Shown: positions 1 to 10,359 of the stretch, one piece after another
Numbering within the stretch: position 1 is the stretch's first letter
Layout of the letters: each line of letters begins with the position of its first letter
Source: Gautieria morchelliformis
Lineage: Eukaryota > Basidiomycota > Agaricomycetes > Gomphales > Gomphaceae
Direction: 5' to 3'
Assembly (NCBI GenBank): GCA_015179125.1
Contig: WHVA01000182.1
Coordinates: 124,001-188,000, forward strand
DNA: 64,000 bases
Made by a program: the position numbers and the translations under genes
Notes under the pieces: generated by a model
What the model saw: the letters and a program-made list of their open reading frames with translations, nothing else
What the model was told of the DNA's origin: nothing
Database searches by the model: none

Positions 1-971
1 CAGCCGTGAACGCATCCAAGCCAAAGATGGACTGACAGAGAAAGGACACGAATACCGTATGTTTCCCTTTGCTCATAATGCTCACTATGTACATTTCCCT
101 TGCAGGACAACAACTGGCTGAGGAAAAAGAATGGAAGGAACGCAACCAACGCAAGAAAGCGGCCCAAGCGGCACACAACAAAAAGAGCCCACATCCCAAA
201 AACCGTCTGCAGACGACGCTATCAATCCTAACCAGTCCCATCGGGCCCCGCCCCCAGACGTCATTCGCCCTCGCTGTGACCGCCAAGACCATGAGACAAA
301 CAATGATGGGGAAAATGACGAATATCCCACCGGAGAAGAGGACAATGAGGAGGAGATGGAGGAAAATGGTATGTTGTCACTCAGCTGCATTGTGCGTGGT
401 ATGATGAAAATACCTTGTCCTAGGGCCCATGTCCGCACATGAAGCAGCCCTGGAGAGCGAAGTACGCCCCGTCTTATGATTCCACTGAGTGGATCTTTCA
501 TCTCCCTTGCAGTTCACTGCCCCTCGCGACTTTGAAAGGGCACGCCTGACTCAACGCCATGGGAGCCAGCACACAATTGCGGCCAGCTCACCAATCCCCT
601 CCAGTCAGCGTGATCGTGTCACTGTCCCTGCGGGGACAGCGACACGATCATCCCCTGGCACACGGGGAAGCTTGAGAGAGAAAACGGGCATTGCGCACCC
701 CACTCTTCCACATGTGAGCCAGCACTCAATTGCGGCCGGCTCGTCAATCTCATCCGGTTGGCGCAAGGTTGTCCCTGACCCGCCGAGTGGCTTTCGAGAG
801 ACGACAGCCATCACTCACCGAAAAATACCAGCACTCTATTGTGGCCAGCTCGTCAATCTCGTCCGGTCAGCGCCAAGTTGTCCCTGACACGCTGGGTGCC
901 TTTCGAGAGACGACAGCCATTACTCACCGAAAATCCCTGGTCTCCCTAGAGGACAGCAGCAGTGAAGAAGT
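1..971 (+). other. Possible 5' exons of the DUF6532 gene (runs off left edge)
   Basis: Short open stretches are separated by good splice signals: an open codon run to base 56, donor GTATGT at 57, acceptor TTGCAG ending at 105, donor GTATGT near 368, acceptor near 512, donor GTAACT near 972 and acceptor GCGCAG near 1019. The exon at about 512-971 carries three imperfect repeats of about 110 bp (from about 567, 720 and 830) that encode Ser-rich units of the type QHSIAASSSISSG. The acidic stretch before base 368 is in a different frame from the open frame coming out of base 56, so either a splice site is missed or a frameshift is present. Assignment to the downstream gene is an inference from spacing and strand. 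No domain is recognised here. Confidence 0.35.
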
Positions 972-1019
972 AACTCTTTGGTTGATAAGATGGTCACTGG
1001 ACTAACCTGGACTTGCGCA

Positions 1020-2206
1020 GGATACTGCCCCCGCTCGAGGTCTCAAACAACCTCGAACGATGTCCCCAAACTCCGACCCAGAGTCAGAGACACCTGCAAA
1101 CCAAGCGGATGATCCTGTGGAAGAAGACACACCTGCCGAACGCCAACCCAAGCGTCAATGTGACCGTAAAGGACGTGCCCGCCCTAGGGCATTGGATTAC
1201 GAGGGTTTGGAGAAAGGTGTCTTGAAACTGGCGCAGGCCGAATTCCAGGTTCGAGTGTGTACGGAGTATGCGTTCCCAGAGGAACAGGATGTCGACATTG
1301 AGACCTGGGCCACGGCATGCTGGGACAACGCATGTGAGCACAAAGCTGTCAAATACGAGATGAGCGCTGCCCACACACATCTGGTGAGCACCAGACCCGT
1401 GGTAACTCTTACACTAATGTAGCCAAACACTACAGATTGTGGAGCGCGTTTCAACGATCTGAGGGTGTGTCAAAGACAAGGTAGTGGAACGAGTGGCGAG
1501 TCATTATGGGTTTAAAACCACCAATAAAGACTATGTGATTCAAGCCAACAAAGAACTTGCTGGGAAGCTCTTAGAAGACGACGGGTACATCTTCAAGGTG
1601 CGTAACCCTGCTCTATCCTACTGCTACCTATCAATGCGCCCACAGGACAGCCACAAGCATGGGCATCTATGAGCATCCCATCCTTCAGGATGTTATCAAT
1701 GCCCAATGGTTCAGCAAAAAAAAAAAATCCGACGGCATAGTATTTGGCAGTGCGTTCAACCCCATCCCGGACCCTGTGATTGCGCTTGTCTTCACTGCGG
1801 TAGGTCACTGCCACTCTGTCTAAGCCCTTGCAATTCACGAAATCTATAGGTGCAGTACGCGATCAAACAGTGGGCATCCGGGTTTCTTGTCAGTGGATCC
1901 CAATTCAGCGAGGTAGACTACCATGACATGTACAAGCATCATCTCGATGGCTTGGAGCAATGGCGCCACTTCAGCACACGAACCGCCCAAGCTCTGGCCC
2001 GTCACCAGCAACGTCTGTACAGTTTTGGGCGGTGCGTTACACTCTTATACTCTTATATCCTTACATTCGAAATCTCACTGACACGAACGCCTCACAGTTC
2101 CAGGGCAGGGTTCCACGATGTTCCGGAACGCACGAAGACGCGTTTCGACAATGCAAAGCTTGAACGAGCGGCTGCGGCCATCCGCGACGCTTCTGACAAA
2201 GAATAA
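1020..2206 (+). pseudogene. DUF6532-domain protein, probably decayed
   Basis: The domain is recognised from its succession of conserved blocks: LDYEGLEKGVLKLAQAEF, CTEYAFPEE...WATACWDNACEH, VASHYGFKTTNKDYV, GIYEHPILQDVINAQWF, FNPIPDPVIALVFTA and QWASGFLVSGSQFSEVDYHD. DUF6532 is a Basidiomycota family of unknown function. Introns at 1384-1435, from 1598 or 1602 to about 1650, at about 1800-1849, and at 2032-2097 separate the blocks; the last exon ends with TAA at 2206. Two lesions are visible. An in-frame TGA at 1460-1462 lies between VSTI and GCVKDKV, where relatives have Arg. The GIYEHP block is in a different frame from the preceding exon unless a weaker donor (GTAACC at 1602) is used. A run of 12 A at 1716-1727 encodes KKKK inside the domain. 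A rare intron could still rescue the frame. Confidence 0.75.
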
Positions 2207-2526
2207 ATAACAACTTAAACCACGTGTATATAGACCAAATATCTGACTACGAATTGATGTTATGCCCTAATGCCTCCCGAACCCTGAACGCGCATTACAT
2301 CTCACATCAATCAAATATGCCCTGGGACGTCGCCCACCGTAGACACAGGACGGCATTACGTATGACGGGTGTAGTGTGCTGTAGCCACCACGCGCGGCTA
2401 CGTGGTTCTACGGCACACTACAGAATCGGGCCCGCACTACGGAGCACGTTGTAATAGGGGGGGAACCTACAGGCCTACAGGTGCTACGTAGGGTACGTAC
2501 CATTCCATAACACCCCCCGTTTTTCC
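2207..2526. other. Intergenic, nothing recognised
   Basis: Between the DUF6532 gene and the upstream block of NLR copy 1. No coding exon, repeat or RNA gene could be supported. Confidence 0.5.
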
Positions 2527-2771
2527 TGATGTGTGTGAACGTGCGACCTCATATGAGAGCTGGTTGTGGGCGCGACAACGGGTCCACGAAACTTACCCAG
2601 GCATCACCCTGTGCACCCTTGTTGCCCCTGAGACACGGACCAGCTGCACTTACGAAGACTGGAGACGGAGCCACATCGACGGGCGCTTCACATTGACGCC
2701 GGGAACATGTGACGGAGTGCCAGGCGACGCCTCTCGTCGTCTTCTGTCTACCGCCTCGAACACTGCGCACG
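2527..2771 (+). promoter_or_regulatory. Conserved upstream block of NLR family, copy 1
   Basis: This stretch is alignable by eye with the DNA just upstream of the start codons of NLR copy 2 (49118-49249) and copy 3 (56260-56647), and with the orphan block at 33720-34115. Shared strings include GAGACACGGACCAGCTG, CTTACGAAG, ATCGACGGGCGCTTC, GACGCCGGGAACA and CACCTCGAACA-like sequence before the ATG. Conservation outside the coding region suggests that promoter or 5'UTR was carried along in the gene duplications. Function as a promoter is inferred only from position. Confidence 0.55.
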
Positions 2772-4278
2772 ATGAACAACGTTGAGGGCACCGTGACAGC
2801 ACCGTAAGTCCCCCATCACTTCTCTAACGAGCCAACCGTTCACTCTCCACCCCGAAGAATTCTTGCCACAGGAATCCAACTTGGATGTTGCTGGAAAGAC
2901 TCTTTCGTTTGCGTTGCCTATTGCATACTGACTCTTGCCGGTCGACAACAGGCCTCAAATGCGGGCGCCTTCCCAATGTCGGACTGCTCTGCAAACATCC
3001 TGGTAACTACTGCGCAAAACTCTTGGTCGATAAGGATGTCGAGAAGACTGAGGTATCTGCGAGAGGTAATACTGCCTTTATTTCAGAACCATCGTTGATA
3101 TCCCACTACCTTGACGTCTCTGGCAGCACCATCGCGTTCTCGACGGGCAAGGTCGTTTCAGGACCATACACATGGCGAGGTCTACTCTTTGGCGTTCTCG
3201 CAGGATGGCAAACGCAGTGGGATGCAGACAGTGGCAAGGTCGTCTCAGGACCCTCTGAAGGCGACGCTTACCCGGTTAGCTCTGCTCACGGATGGCAAGT
3301 CTATCATGTCGAGATCCGGTGACAAGCCGATCCGAGTGTGGGATACTGAGTCATGCGAGCTTGTTTCAGGACCATTTGAAGGCCATACCCGGTGGGTGCA
3401 GGTTGTGGCGTTCTCGCAGGATTCTCGGCGCATTGTGTCAGGATCTCATGACGAAACGATCCAAGTATGGGATGTAAAGTCAGGCAAGCTCGTTTCAGGA
3501 CCATTAAGAGGCCAACGCCGGACTTGTCTACTCTGTAGCGTTCTCGCAGGATGGCAAGCGTATACTGTCGGGATCCTGAGGACGGCACGATCCGGTTATG
3601 GGATGCAGAGAACGAGGTCGTGTCAAGGTCGTTCGATTGCGATTCTGACGAAGTCAGGTCTGTCGCCTTTTCTCAGGATAGACGTGGGGTGCCAGCTCGG
3701 TGGCATTCACGCCCGACGGCAAACGTGTCGTCTCGGGCCCTTATGATAGGACGATCAGGATGTGGGATGGGGAATCTGGCAAGGTCATTTCTGGGCCATT
3801 CACATGCCACACGCGCGAAATCAGTTCGCTAGCGTTCTCTCCAGACGGCAAGCGCGTCGCCTCGGGACCCAATGACGAGACGATCCGCATGTGGGACCCA
3901 GAGACTGGCAATGCCGTTTCATGGCCATTCGAAGGTCACACCCATAATGTTAACTCTATGGCGTTCTCGCCTGACAGCAAGCAGATCGTGTCAGGATCTG
4001 AGGACGGCACGACCCGAGTATGTGATATAGACACTGCCCAGCTCGTTTCAGGACCTTTCAACCACACTTCGTCTATCGACCCTGTGGCGTTCTGTCAAGA
4101 CGGCAAACGCATCGTCTCAGGGGTTCGTAACATGATCTTGGTGAGGGATATTACAACCAGCGAGGGCGTTTCTGGACCATTCCAGGGCTACACCAAAGCG
4201 TTCAGCTCTCTGGCGTTGTCGCTGGACGACAAGTGGATCGTCTCAAGATCGCAAACGGACCAAGGTAGCATCCTATGA
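2772..4278 (+). pseudogene. NLR copy 1: C2 fragment fused to broken WD40 repeats
   Basis: The start matches the other copies: ATG at 2772 with an MNNVEGTVTAP-type first exon, donor GTAAGT at 2804. A C2-like stretch follows (GLLCKHPGNYCAKLLVDKD...TEVSARGNTA, about 2965-3076). Directly after RGNTA the sequence jumps into the WD40 part (SEPSLISHYLDVSG), which in copy 2 lies about 2.4 kb further downstream, so the rest of C2, the helical region and the whole NACHT domain are deleted. The WD40 part (about 3085-4278) has recognisable units such as VVSGPYDRTIRMWDGESGK but needs at least three frame changes. The family encodes cytoplasmic STAND ATPases; this copy cannot make one. Confidence 0.85.
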
Positions 4279-5400
4279 GCTTGAGGAGTTCATTCCGTCA
4301 AAACATGGAATGAGATGTCATGGGGAACATCCTGCCATCGTGGGCAATGTTCCCGATCTTACTGCTTCCCATATCAGGGACGGTGGTGAACAGCATGTGC
4401 AAAAATCGGTGACACGCAGCTTCCACAGCACAGCTCCACCGGCTGAAGACATTTAATCTATGTGCCCATAGAATGCATGCGACAGTATGTCTTCTCAAAC
4501 TCAATTTTTCTGGATGACCATACCATAGTATTGGGTTCCTGTACTATTCTGGCAGTGATAATTCGGGAATGGGACGGGCTTAAGGGGAGAGTTAAGCGTG
4601 TGGGGATGAGGACCCACTGCTTTGCGCTCCAATGCCCACTGCATCGACAAGTCAAATCTTGGGCTTCAATGAGTGCTTCGAACCCTACACAAGGTGTGCT
4701 GTTTCTTGCATGCGTCATTGAGTGTACTACGCTGATGAACACAAACCTTCAGCAACATATACATGTCGTATTCTTGTTGGGGAGTTCCAGATTGTGTGCC
4801 CTTGGTTACTCAAGGAACTTGTTGAGCTCAGCTCTGGGATGATGACATGAAGAACCAAATCATTGCCGCGAACGGTGAGTAGCGCCCTGTTGTTCCTGTC
4901 GCCCTCGCTCACGAGCACTTGGGTAGGTCGATCCAGAGTATCCCTACTATCCCAGATGACCTGAAGGCCATCTACAAAACCGCGTGGGAGTTAAGTCAAA
5001 AGAAGGTGCTAGACCTCGCTGCTGACCGTGCGGTTAACCTGGCATAATTTCTTCTGGAATTGTGGACCTGATCTAGGACAATTGGCTGTGAATATCTTGA
5101 ACGAGACCTGCGATGCCTGTTCCAGTACCAACTGAATGACCTGCAATAAGTAGCTTGTCAGACATAGCCAAACTATACTTACCTATCACTGTGCTTTCAA
5201 GATTTGATCTACAAATATCCATGAGACGCGCCGCCCGCGCAGCAATATGTGAGTTCTGGGCTCTTGCTGGCCGGTTACTGTAATCAGGATCAAGAGACTG
5301 GCTGCCAAGTCCCAGACTCTGAATCAGCACATTAACTTTTCAAGCATCATGAGCAGGGTCTATGCCATGGTGTGCGATTTTTCCCACAGTGGCGTGGGTT
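4279..5400. other. Intergenic, nothing recognised
   Basis: About 1.1 kb after the last WD40 unit of NLR copy 1. Only short open frames without recognisable domains were seen. The rightmost 100 bases lead into the dispersed repeat that the copia element has entered. Confidence 0.45.
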
Positions 5401-5498
5401 GGCTGCGTCCCCCAAAGCATACGGGTGACGACGGTTTCTCCCACGTGACCCATCCGGCGCTTGAGAGATGAATTGTGCGCATGGCAGGCACGTGTCAC
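5401..5498. repeat. Dispersed repeat, left half (copy A)
   Basis: Matches about 12370-12440 (copy B) and about 53575-53660 (copy C), sharing GACGACGGTTTCTCCCACGT and CATCCGGCGCTTG. Copy A is interrupted by the copia element and resumes at 9995. The last five bases, GTCAC, are the target-site duplication. Confidence 0.8.
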
Positions 5499-5721
5499 TG
5501 TGGGACGAAGGAGATATAATAATCTGTTATTCTATATTGATCTCAAGTAGATCGTTCCTTTATATACAAAATATGGTGTCCATTATATTACCAATCTCTT
5601 CGAGCTGCTGTGCCGATGCGATGCCGGTGCACCAGCAACCCGGGGTCGAGAGCGATCTCGAACCTCCGGCTAAGTGCGTGCCGGCTCTGCCTCGGCGGTG
5701 TCATCGTCCCGATTACTAACA
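5499..5721 (-). repeat. 3' LTR of copia element
   Basis: 223 bp, TGT...ACA on the plus strand, apparently identical to 9772-9994. The pol reading frame runs 17 codons into it before stopping at 5670. Confidence 0.96.
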
Positions 5722-8700
5722 CTCCCCCTCAGCGAGAAGTCCCTTCGGTAAAATCCTAATTTCCCTAATAGATACCTATGTTGGTGCATGTCTAATCCCT
5801 TTGTAAATATGTCCGCTACGTTCTCCTTCGTCGGTACGTATGTAAGTGATGCCTCGTGAGGGGCCACTTTCTCACGGATGAAATGATATGCGACATTGAT
5901 GTGTTTGGTACGCGCATGATACGTTGCGTCATGCGATAGTGTAATGGCGCCTAGATTGTCTGATCGAAGTGACGTGGGCTGGGTTTGATCGATTCCAAGT
6001 TCTTCGATAAAACGTCTCAGCCAGATTAATTGCTTGGCGCCCTCGGTAAGTGCCATGTATTCGGCCTCCGTGGTAGATAGCGCGATCGTTCGCTGCTTCT
6101 TCGAGCTCCATGCAATGGTTCCTCCTCCTAGTATAGCTACGTAGCCACTAATAGATAGTGCGTCGTTTCTATTAGCATAATCCGAGTCGACAAATATTTC
6201 GAGGTCGAGACCAGCGTCTCGTCGGAAGATTATGCCGTCGTCACGTGACCCCTTGAGGTACCTGAGCGCGTGCTTGATCGCCGTCCAGTGCTCGGTTCCG
6301 TAAGTAGTAGTGAATTGGCTCAAGTGTTGTACGGTAAAAGCCAAATCAGGTCGCGTGCTGAGTGCTGCATACATGAGTGATCCGATCGCCTTAGCATAGG
6401 GTACTTCGGCAGTTGGACCTGTTGAGTCTATGGGTGTCGTGAGTTTGATCATTTTATGCAGGGGTGTAGATACTGAATGAGCCGTTGTCATGTTGAATCG
6501 ATCGAGTATGATGTCGATGTAATGTCCTTGAGACATGATCAGTGTTCCCTCATCCCTATTCCTCTCAACTCTAATTCCCAAGATTTTCTTCATTTCTCCT
6601 AAATCTGTTAAAGGGAATTTCCCATGAAGCTCCCCCTTGAGCTTAATCATCCCTCCTTTGGAGTCAGCAAATAGTCCAAAGTCGTCCACATATACTGATA
6701 TGACTTCGATTGAGTCCTTATCTTGTCTGATGTAGACGCATTCATCGGCTGTACTTTGATGGAAGCCGAGATCGAGTAGTAATTTGCGTAAGCGCTGATG
6801 CCAAGCTCGTCCCGATTGTTTGAGTCCGTAGAGCGCTCTGTATATTCTTAGAACGCGTCCAGATCCATCGTCAAAACCGTCGGGCTGGCGCATGTAGATC
6901 TCCTCATCTATGGTTGAATTGAGGTAGGCGCCTTTGACATCCATCATTTCGATTTCCCAATCGAGTGTGTTTGCGATCGCTAATAGAACACGTAGTGAAT
7001 CGAATTTGACCACGGGTGAGGTTATCTCGTAGTAATCCATCCCTGGCCTCTGTGTGAATCCTTGAGCCACAACCCTTGCTTTAGCCTTATCGAATTGTCC
7101 ATCCGGTTGTGTTTTGACAGCGTATACCCATCGGCAACCGATAGCTACTCGTCCGGGTGGTAGTTCTGTTAGCTCCCATGTTCCTAACGTCTTGTGTTGG
7201 TCCATCTCAATTTCCATCGCTTTCTCCCAGATCGGCGCATCATCACGTGATACCGCCGCTCTGTAATTCTCAGGTTCAGTGACGATTTCTCTCGTTATGT
7301 AAACCTGCTCGGTGCGTCCTGAATTATTCAGCTTCCGGTAATCCGGTCTCTGAGTGATACGCGCGCTCCGTCGGATCTCTGGAGCTGGCGCTTGTTCAGG
7401 TGGATCAGGAACGGTCGTCGTGTGGGGTGATGACGTCTGTGGGGTAGATGTGATCGGGTCCGGCACATGCTCGCGTGGTGAGTGCTCCCCCTCGAGCGGT
7501 GCCGTGTCGTCATCGTCGTTATCTGGGATGGGGTAGAGTTTGTTGTCGTTTTCGTCGAATGTAATATTTCTTGAAATTTGAACATGTTTTGAGGCTTTAT
7601 TGTAATACCTCCAGGCTTTTGCATGTTCTGCTACTCCGACGAATATATGCTCTTCTGCCTTTGGATCAAGTTTGGCTCGACGTTGATCCGGCACCATAAC
7701 CCAGCAATTTGTCCCGAATTCCTCTAGACGTGCTATGTTCGGCTTCTTGCCGAATAGTGCTTGGAACGGCATTGCGTCATCTCCAAGCGCTCGCGTGGGT
7801 GATCGATTTTTGATATAACACGCGTAAGCCACGGCCTCGGGCCAGAGTATTTTTGGCAGGTTCTTGGCAAATATCATTGCCCGTGCGTGCTCGAGTAAGG
7901 TCCGGTTGAGTCGTTCGGCAATTCCATTCTGGGCTGGGGAGTATGGAGCTGTGGTCTCCATGATAATGCCATATTTTGCACAAAATTCCTTGAAATTTTT
8001 ATTGACATATTCCCCTCCATTATCCGAGCGAAACCTCTTTAGTTTCTGACCTGTTTGGGTCTCGAGGAATGCCTTGTACGTCTCGAAGTGTTTGAGCGCT
8101 TCATCTTTGGTGCTCCCAAAATAGATTACGGTGTACCTCGATTTGATGTCCGTGAAAGAATAAAAGTATTTCTCACGCGATGGTCCCTCGGTCTGGGCAG
8201 GTCCCCATACATCGGATACTGTCAGGTCACCGACCTGTTCTACAGTGTCCTCGGCTCTTTTGGGGAACGGCTCCACATGCCGCTTGCCTTGTATGCACGC
8301 CTTGCACTGGCTCGGCTCGTTTGACTCGTCGATCTCAAGTCCGGTGACTAGATCGTTAGATTTCAACATCTTTATAGAATTTATGTTGACGTGCCCGAGT
8401 ATTCTGTGCCATTTGTCCCATGACCGTCCTTTTGCCGCTGCGGCAAAGTCCCGTGCCTCGACTGATCGAGTGACCCGTGCCTTCATACAGAATAGCCGCC
8501 CGCGCTTCTGTCCCTGTGCGAAGGTAACTCCGGCGCGTGATTTGAATTCGACGCCGGTGCCTGAAAATGTGGCCGTGTTGCCCTTATCAGTTAAACGCCC
8601 TACGCTGATAAGGTTGTTCGGCGCATCCGGTGCATGCTTGACGTCACGTAGTTCGATCGTGTTCGTCTTGGCACCGATCTTGAATTCCATGTATATAGTG

Positions 8701-9344
8701 CCTCGGCCTTGTGTATGTAGTACGGCACCGGGTGAAATTCCTTCGATTTCTGATGGTTCCTCGGCATAGCTAGCGAAATCATTTCGGCTTCTAGCTATGT
8801 GTGTTGTTGCCGCTGAATCGGCTAACCAGTCGGATGCGGATATAGCACTGTATGCTACCTCCTTAGATACAAATGCGAAGTCCTTTTCTTCAGCTTGTTT
8901 GACTGTTTCTTTGTTCCCTGATTTGAACCATTTCGGTGCTTGGCCCTCCTTGCCGCCACCTTTCGCCCAACAGTCCTTCACGTAATGACCCTTCTTGCCG
9001 CAATTTCGGCACTTTCCCTTTGTTGCTCCTGAGTCATCTTTCCTGGTCCTGTGACGTTGTTGCGCCTTAAGCGCCGTCTGCCGTGCCGATCCAGCTTTCC
9101 GTGCTCGATCCTCATCGAGGACCCGAGCTATTAATATATCAGCTGTTGTCCCGGCTCCACTGGCGTTTACTGCCGTAATAAACGCCGACCAAGAATCTGG
9201 TAATGACGTCAGCAACGTGTTCGAGAACTCGGTGTCACTGATGTAATGCCCCCGCGCATTCAGTTCCTGTTGAATGCCGCGGAGCTTGCGTACGTGCTCC
9301 TCCATGTTCGCGCCATCCTCGGCAAGCGTCCGGAAGAAATCTCT
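5670..9344 (-). CDS. Copia gag C-terminus and pol polyprotein
   Basis: Open for more than 1,220 codons after the gag stop. Counting from the Met at 9305: CCHC zinc knuckle CRNCGKKGHYVKDC at 99-112; aspartic protease DSAATTHIA at 163; GAG-pre-integrase HRILGH...CKACIQGKRH at 300-342; integrase core with D365, D428 (RSDNGGEY) and E464 (AERLNRT), a D-x35-E spacing; proline-rich linker about 600-650; reverse transcriptase about 693-935 with YVDD at 872-875; RNase H from FVDSDYAN at 1038 with LSTTEAEYMAL near 1076. All the catalytic residues I can place are present. The frame is the same as the upstream gag segment, separated only by TGA at 9345-9347. Confidence 0.96.
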   Translation of the reverse strand, partial: RDFFRTLAEDGANMEEHVRKLRGIQQELNARGHYISDTEFSNTLLTSLPDSWSAFITAVNASGAGTTADILIARVLDEDRARKAGSARQTALKAQQRHRTRKDDSGATKGKCRNCGKKGHYVKDCWAKGGGKEGQAPKWFKSGNKETVKQAEEKDFAFVSKEVAYSAISASDWLADSAATTHIARSRNDFASYAEEPSEIEGISPGAVLHTQGRGTIYMEFKIGAKTNTIELRDVKHAPDAPNNLISVGRLTDKGNTATFSGTGVEFKSRAGVTFAQGQKRGRLFCMKARVTRSVEARDFAAAAKGRSWDKWHRILGHVNINSIKMLKSNDLVTGLEIDESNEPSQCKACIQGKRHVEPFPKRAEDTVEQVGDLTVSDVWGPAQTEGPSREKYFYSFTDIKSRYTVIYFGSTKDEALKHFETYKAFLETQTGQKLKRFRSDNGGEYVNKNFKEFCAKYGIIMETTAPYSPAQNGIAERLNRTLLEHARAMIFAKNLPKILWPEAVAYACYIKNRSPTRALGDDAMPFQALFGKKPNIARLEEFGTNCWVMVPDQRRAKLDPKAEEHIFVGVAEHAKAWRYYNKASKHVQISRNITFDENDNKLYPIPDNDDDDTAPLEGEHSPREHVPDPITSTPQTSSPHTTTVPDPPEQAPAPEIRRSARITQRPDYRKLNNSGRTEQVYITREIVTEPENYRAAVSRDDAPIWEKAMEIEMDQHKTLGTWELTELPPGRVAIGCRWVYAVKTQPDGQFDKAKARVVAQGFTQRPGMDYYEITSPVVKFDSLRVLLAIANTLDWEIEMMDVKGAYLNSTIDEEIYMRQPDGFDDGSGRVLRIYRALYGLKQSGRAWHQRLRKLLLDLGFHQSTADECVYIRQDKDSIEVISVYVDDFGLFADSKGGMIKLKGELHGKFPLTDLGEMKKILGIRVERNRDEGTLIMSQGHYIDIILDRFNMTTAHSVSTPLHKMIKLTTPIDSTGPTAEVPYAKAIGSLMYAALSTRPDLAFTVQHLSQFTTTYGTEHWTAIKHALRYLKGSRDDGIIFRRDAGLDLEIFVDSDYANRNDALSISGYVAILGGGTIAWSSKKQRTIALSTTEAEYMALTEGAKQLIWLRRFIEELGIDQTQPTSLRSDNLGAITLSHDATYHARTKHINVAYHFIREKVAPHEASLTYVPTKENVADIFTKGLDMHQHRYLLGKLGFYRRDFSLRGSVSNRDDDTAEAEPART
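5722..5735 (-). other. Polypurine tract of copia element
   Basis: Immediately inside the 3' LTR the minus strand reads CGCTGAGGGGGAG, a purine-rich run in the place where plus-strand DNA synthesis of LTR elements is primed. Confidence 0.7.
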
Positions 9345-9692
9345 TCAGAGATTTACAATCCCCACTGCTCCCTTTGATTCGAATATTGCTTGTAGACTAG
9401 TCCATACAGCAAACGCAGACATCGTCTGATTGATGTAAACTAGTTGTTCATCGGCAACTCTGAGGCAAATCTCTTTTCTAGCCTTCTTGTCCTTCCTTCT
9501 CCAATCGTCGATCTCCTGCTGTTCAGTCGCAGTGACGTTGTCGGCATCTGCCGGTCTCGGTTCCGTCTCCCTGCCGATAGCCACGTCCCACAGATCTAAG
9601 TCATCGAGTATCCACTCGAGCCGCCGGCGCCACGCCGCGTAATTATCCCCGTTCAAGGGATCGATCTTGTACGTGTTATTGCTACTCGACAT
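9345..9692 (-). CDS. Copia gag N-terminus, ended by a premature TGA
   Basis: Starts with a true ATG at 9692 (MSSSNNTYKIDPLNGDNYAAW), the usual copia gag N-terminus with its L-x-G-x-N-Y-x-x-W signature. It encodes 115 residues and stops at TGA (9345-9347), after which the same frame continues RDFFRTLAEDGANMEEH into the capsid C-terminus. Copia gag and pol are normally one frame, so the stop most likely arose by one base change (CGA to TGA). Programmed readthrough is possible but nothing in the context proves it. Confidence 0.9.
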   Translation of the reverse strand: MSSSNNTYKIDPLNGDNYAAWRRRLEWILDDLDLWDVAIGRETEPRPADADNVTATEQQEIDDWRRKDKKARKEICLRVADEQLVYINQTMSAFAVWTSLQAIFESKGAVGIVNL

Positions 9693-9757
9693 CGTTGATC
9701 GGTATTGAGTTATTGGAGTATGGAGCGTAGTTAGATTTGTAGTAGTTTAGTTATGCG

Positions 9758-9771
9758 CGGGGCCCATAACC
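9758..9771 (-). other. Primer binding site of copia element
   Basis: Next to the 5' LTR the minus strand reads GGTTATGGGCCCCG. The second copia element has the same GGTTATGGGCCCC directly after its LTR (34425-34437), which supports it as the tRNA primer site. Confidence 0.7.
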
Positions 9772-9994
9772 TGTGGGACGAAGGAGATATAATAATCTGT
9801 TATTCTATATTGATCTCAAGTAGATCGTTCCTTTATATACAAAATATGGTGTCCATTATATTACCAATCTCTTCGAGCTGCTGTGCCGATGCGATGCCGG
9901 TGCACCAGCAACCCGGGGTCGAGAGCGATCTCGAACCTCCGGCTAAGTGCGTGCCGGCTCTGCCTCGGCGGTGTCATCGTCCCGATTACTAACA
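9772..9994 (-). repeat. 5' LTR of copia element
   Basis: 223 bp, apparently identical to 5499-5721, followed by target duplication GTCAC at 9995-9999. Confidence 0.96.
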
Positions 9995-10165
9995 GTCACG
10001 AGCGTTGCTGCGTTGCTAATGCATTCCTTCGGGTTCCTGGCTACTTCACTTCTTGCGCTTCTTCCTGCTGATCCTGGCAACTTGCCGCTGTCTGTCGCTG
10101 CTGTTGCCAATCGGAGCTTGGCGCTGGAAGCTTCCGTTGATTGCCTCTTCTACTCCGTCAGGCAT
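9995..10165. repeat. Dispersed repeat, right half (copy A)
   Basis: Continuation of 5401-5498 after the copia insertion. It matches copy C at about 53660-53800: GAGCGTTGCTG, TTCGGGTTCCTGGCT, CTTGCCGC, GGAGC/TTTGGCGCTGGA and CTTCCGTTGATTGCC are shared. Confidence 0.75.
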
Positions 10166-10257
10166 TCCCGGGCCGTGTGCCGGTTATAGCTCCGGTCCCC
10201 ACTTTCTGTACGGCGCAACCCTTTTTTGTCCATGCGCGCAGAGACATAGGTTTCATC

Positions 10258-10345
10258 AGGTGTCTACTCGGTAGCGTTCTCTCCGGACAGCAAACGCATC
10301 GTCTCGGGATCCGATGACGAGACGATCCGGGTCACCGGGTGTTGG
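10258..10345 (+). pseudogene. WD40 relic of an NLR-family gene
   Basis: About 29 codons read GVYSVAFSPDSKRIVSGSDD followed by ETIRV, one WD40 unit of the type found in the NLR copies. It is followed after a few bases by TTTCTTATATCACCGAGCTTGAG, the same sequence that lies about 170 bases beyond the WD40 end of NLR copy 2 (53235). It is therefore the 3' scrap of another copy together with its flank. Confidence 0.8.
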
Positions 10346-10359
10346 ACCCAGAAAATGCG

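Larger units (their letters stand above)
5499..9994 (-). mobile_element. Copia (Ty1-type) LTR retrotransposon, nearly intact
   Basis: The two 223-bp LTRs (5499-5721 and 9772-9994) appear identical, begin TGT and end ACA, and are flanked by the 5-bp duplication GTCAC (5494-5498 and 9995-9999). The element reads on the minus strand: 5' LTR at the right, then gag-pol, then 3' LTR at the left. Domain order PR-IN-RT-RNase H is that of copia, not gypsy. Identical LTRs indicate recent insertion. A single in-frame TGA in gag is the only coding defect I see. It sits inside a dispersed repeat also found at 12.3 and 53.5 kb. Confidence 0.97.

Noticed and set aside
5520..5719. Plus-strand open frame in each copia LTR
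   Set aside because: Identical in both LTRs simply because the LTRs are identical; nothing suggests a protein.
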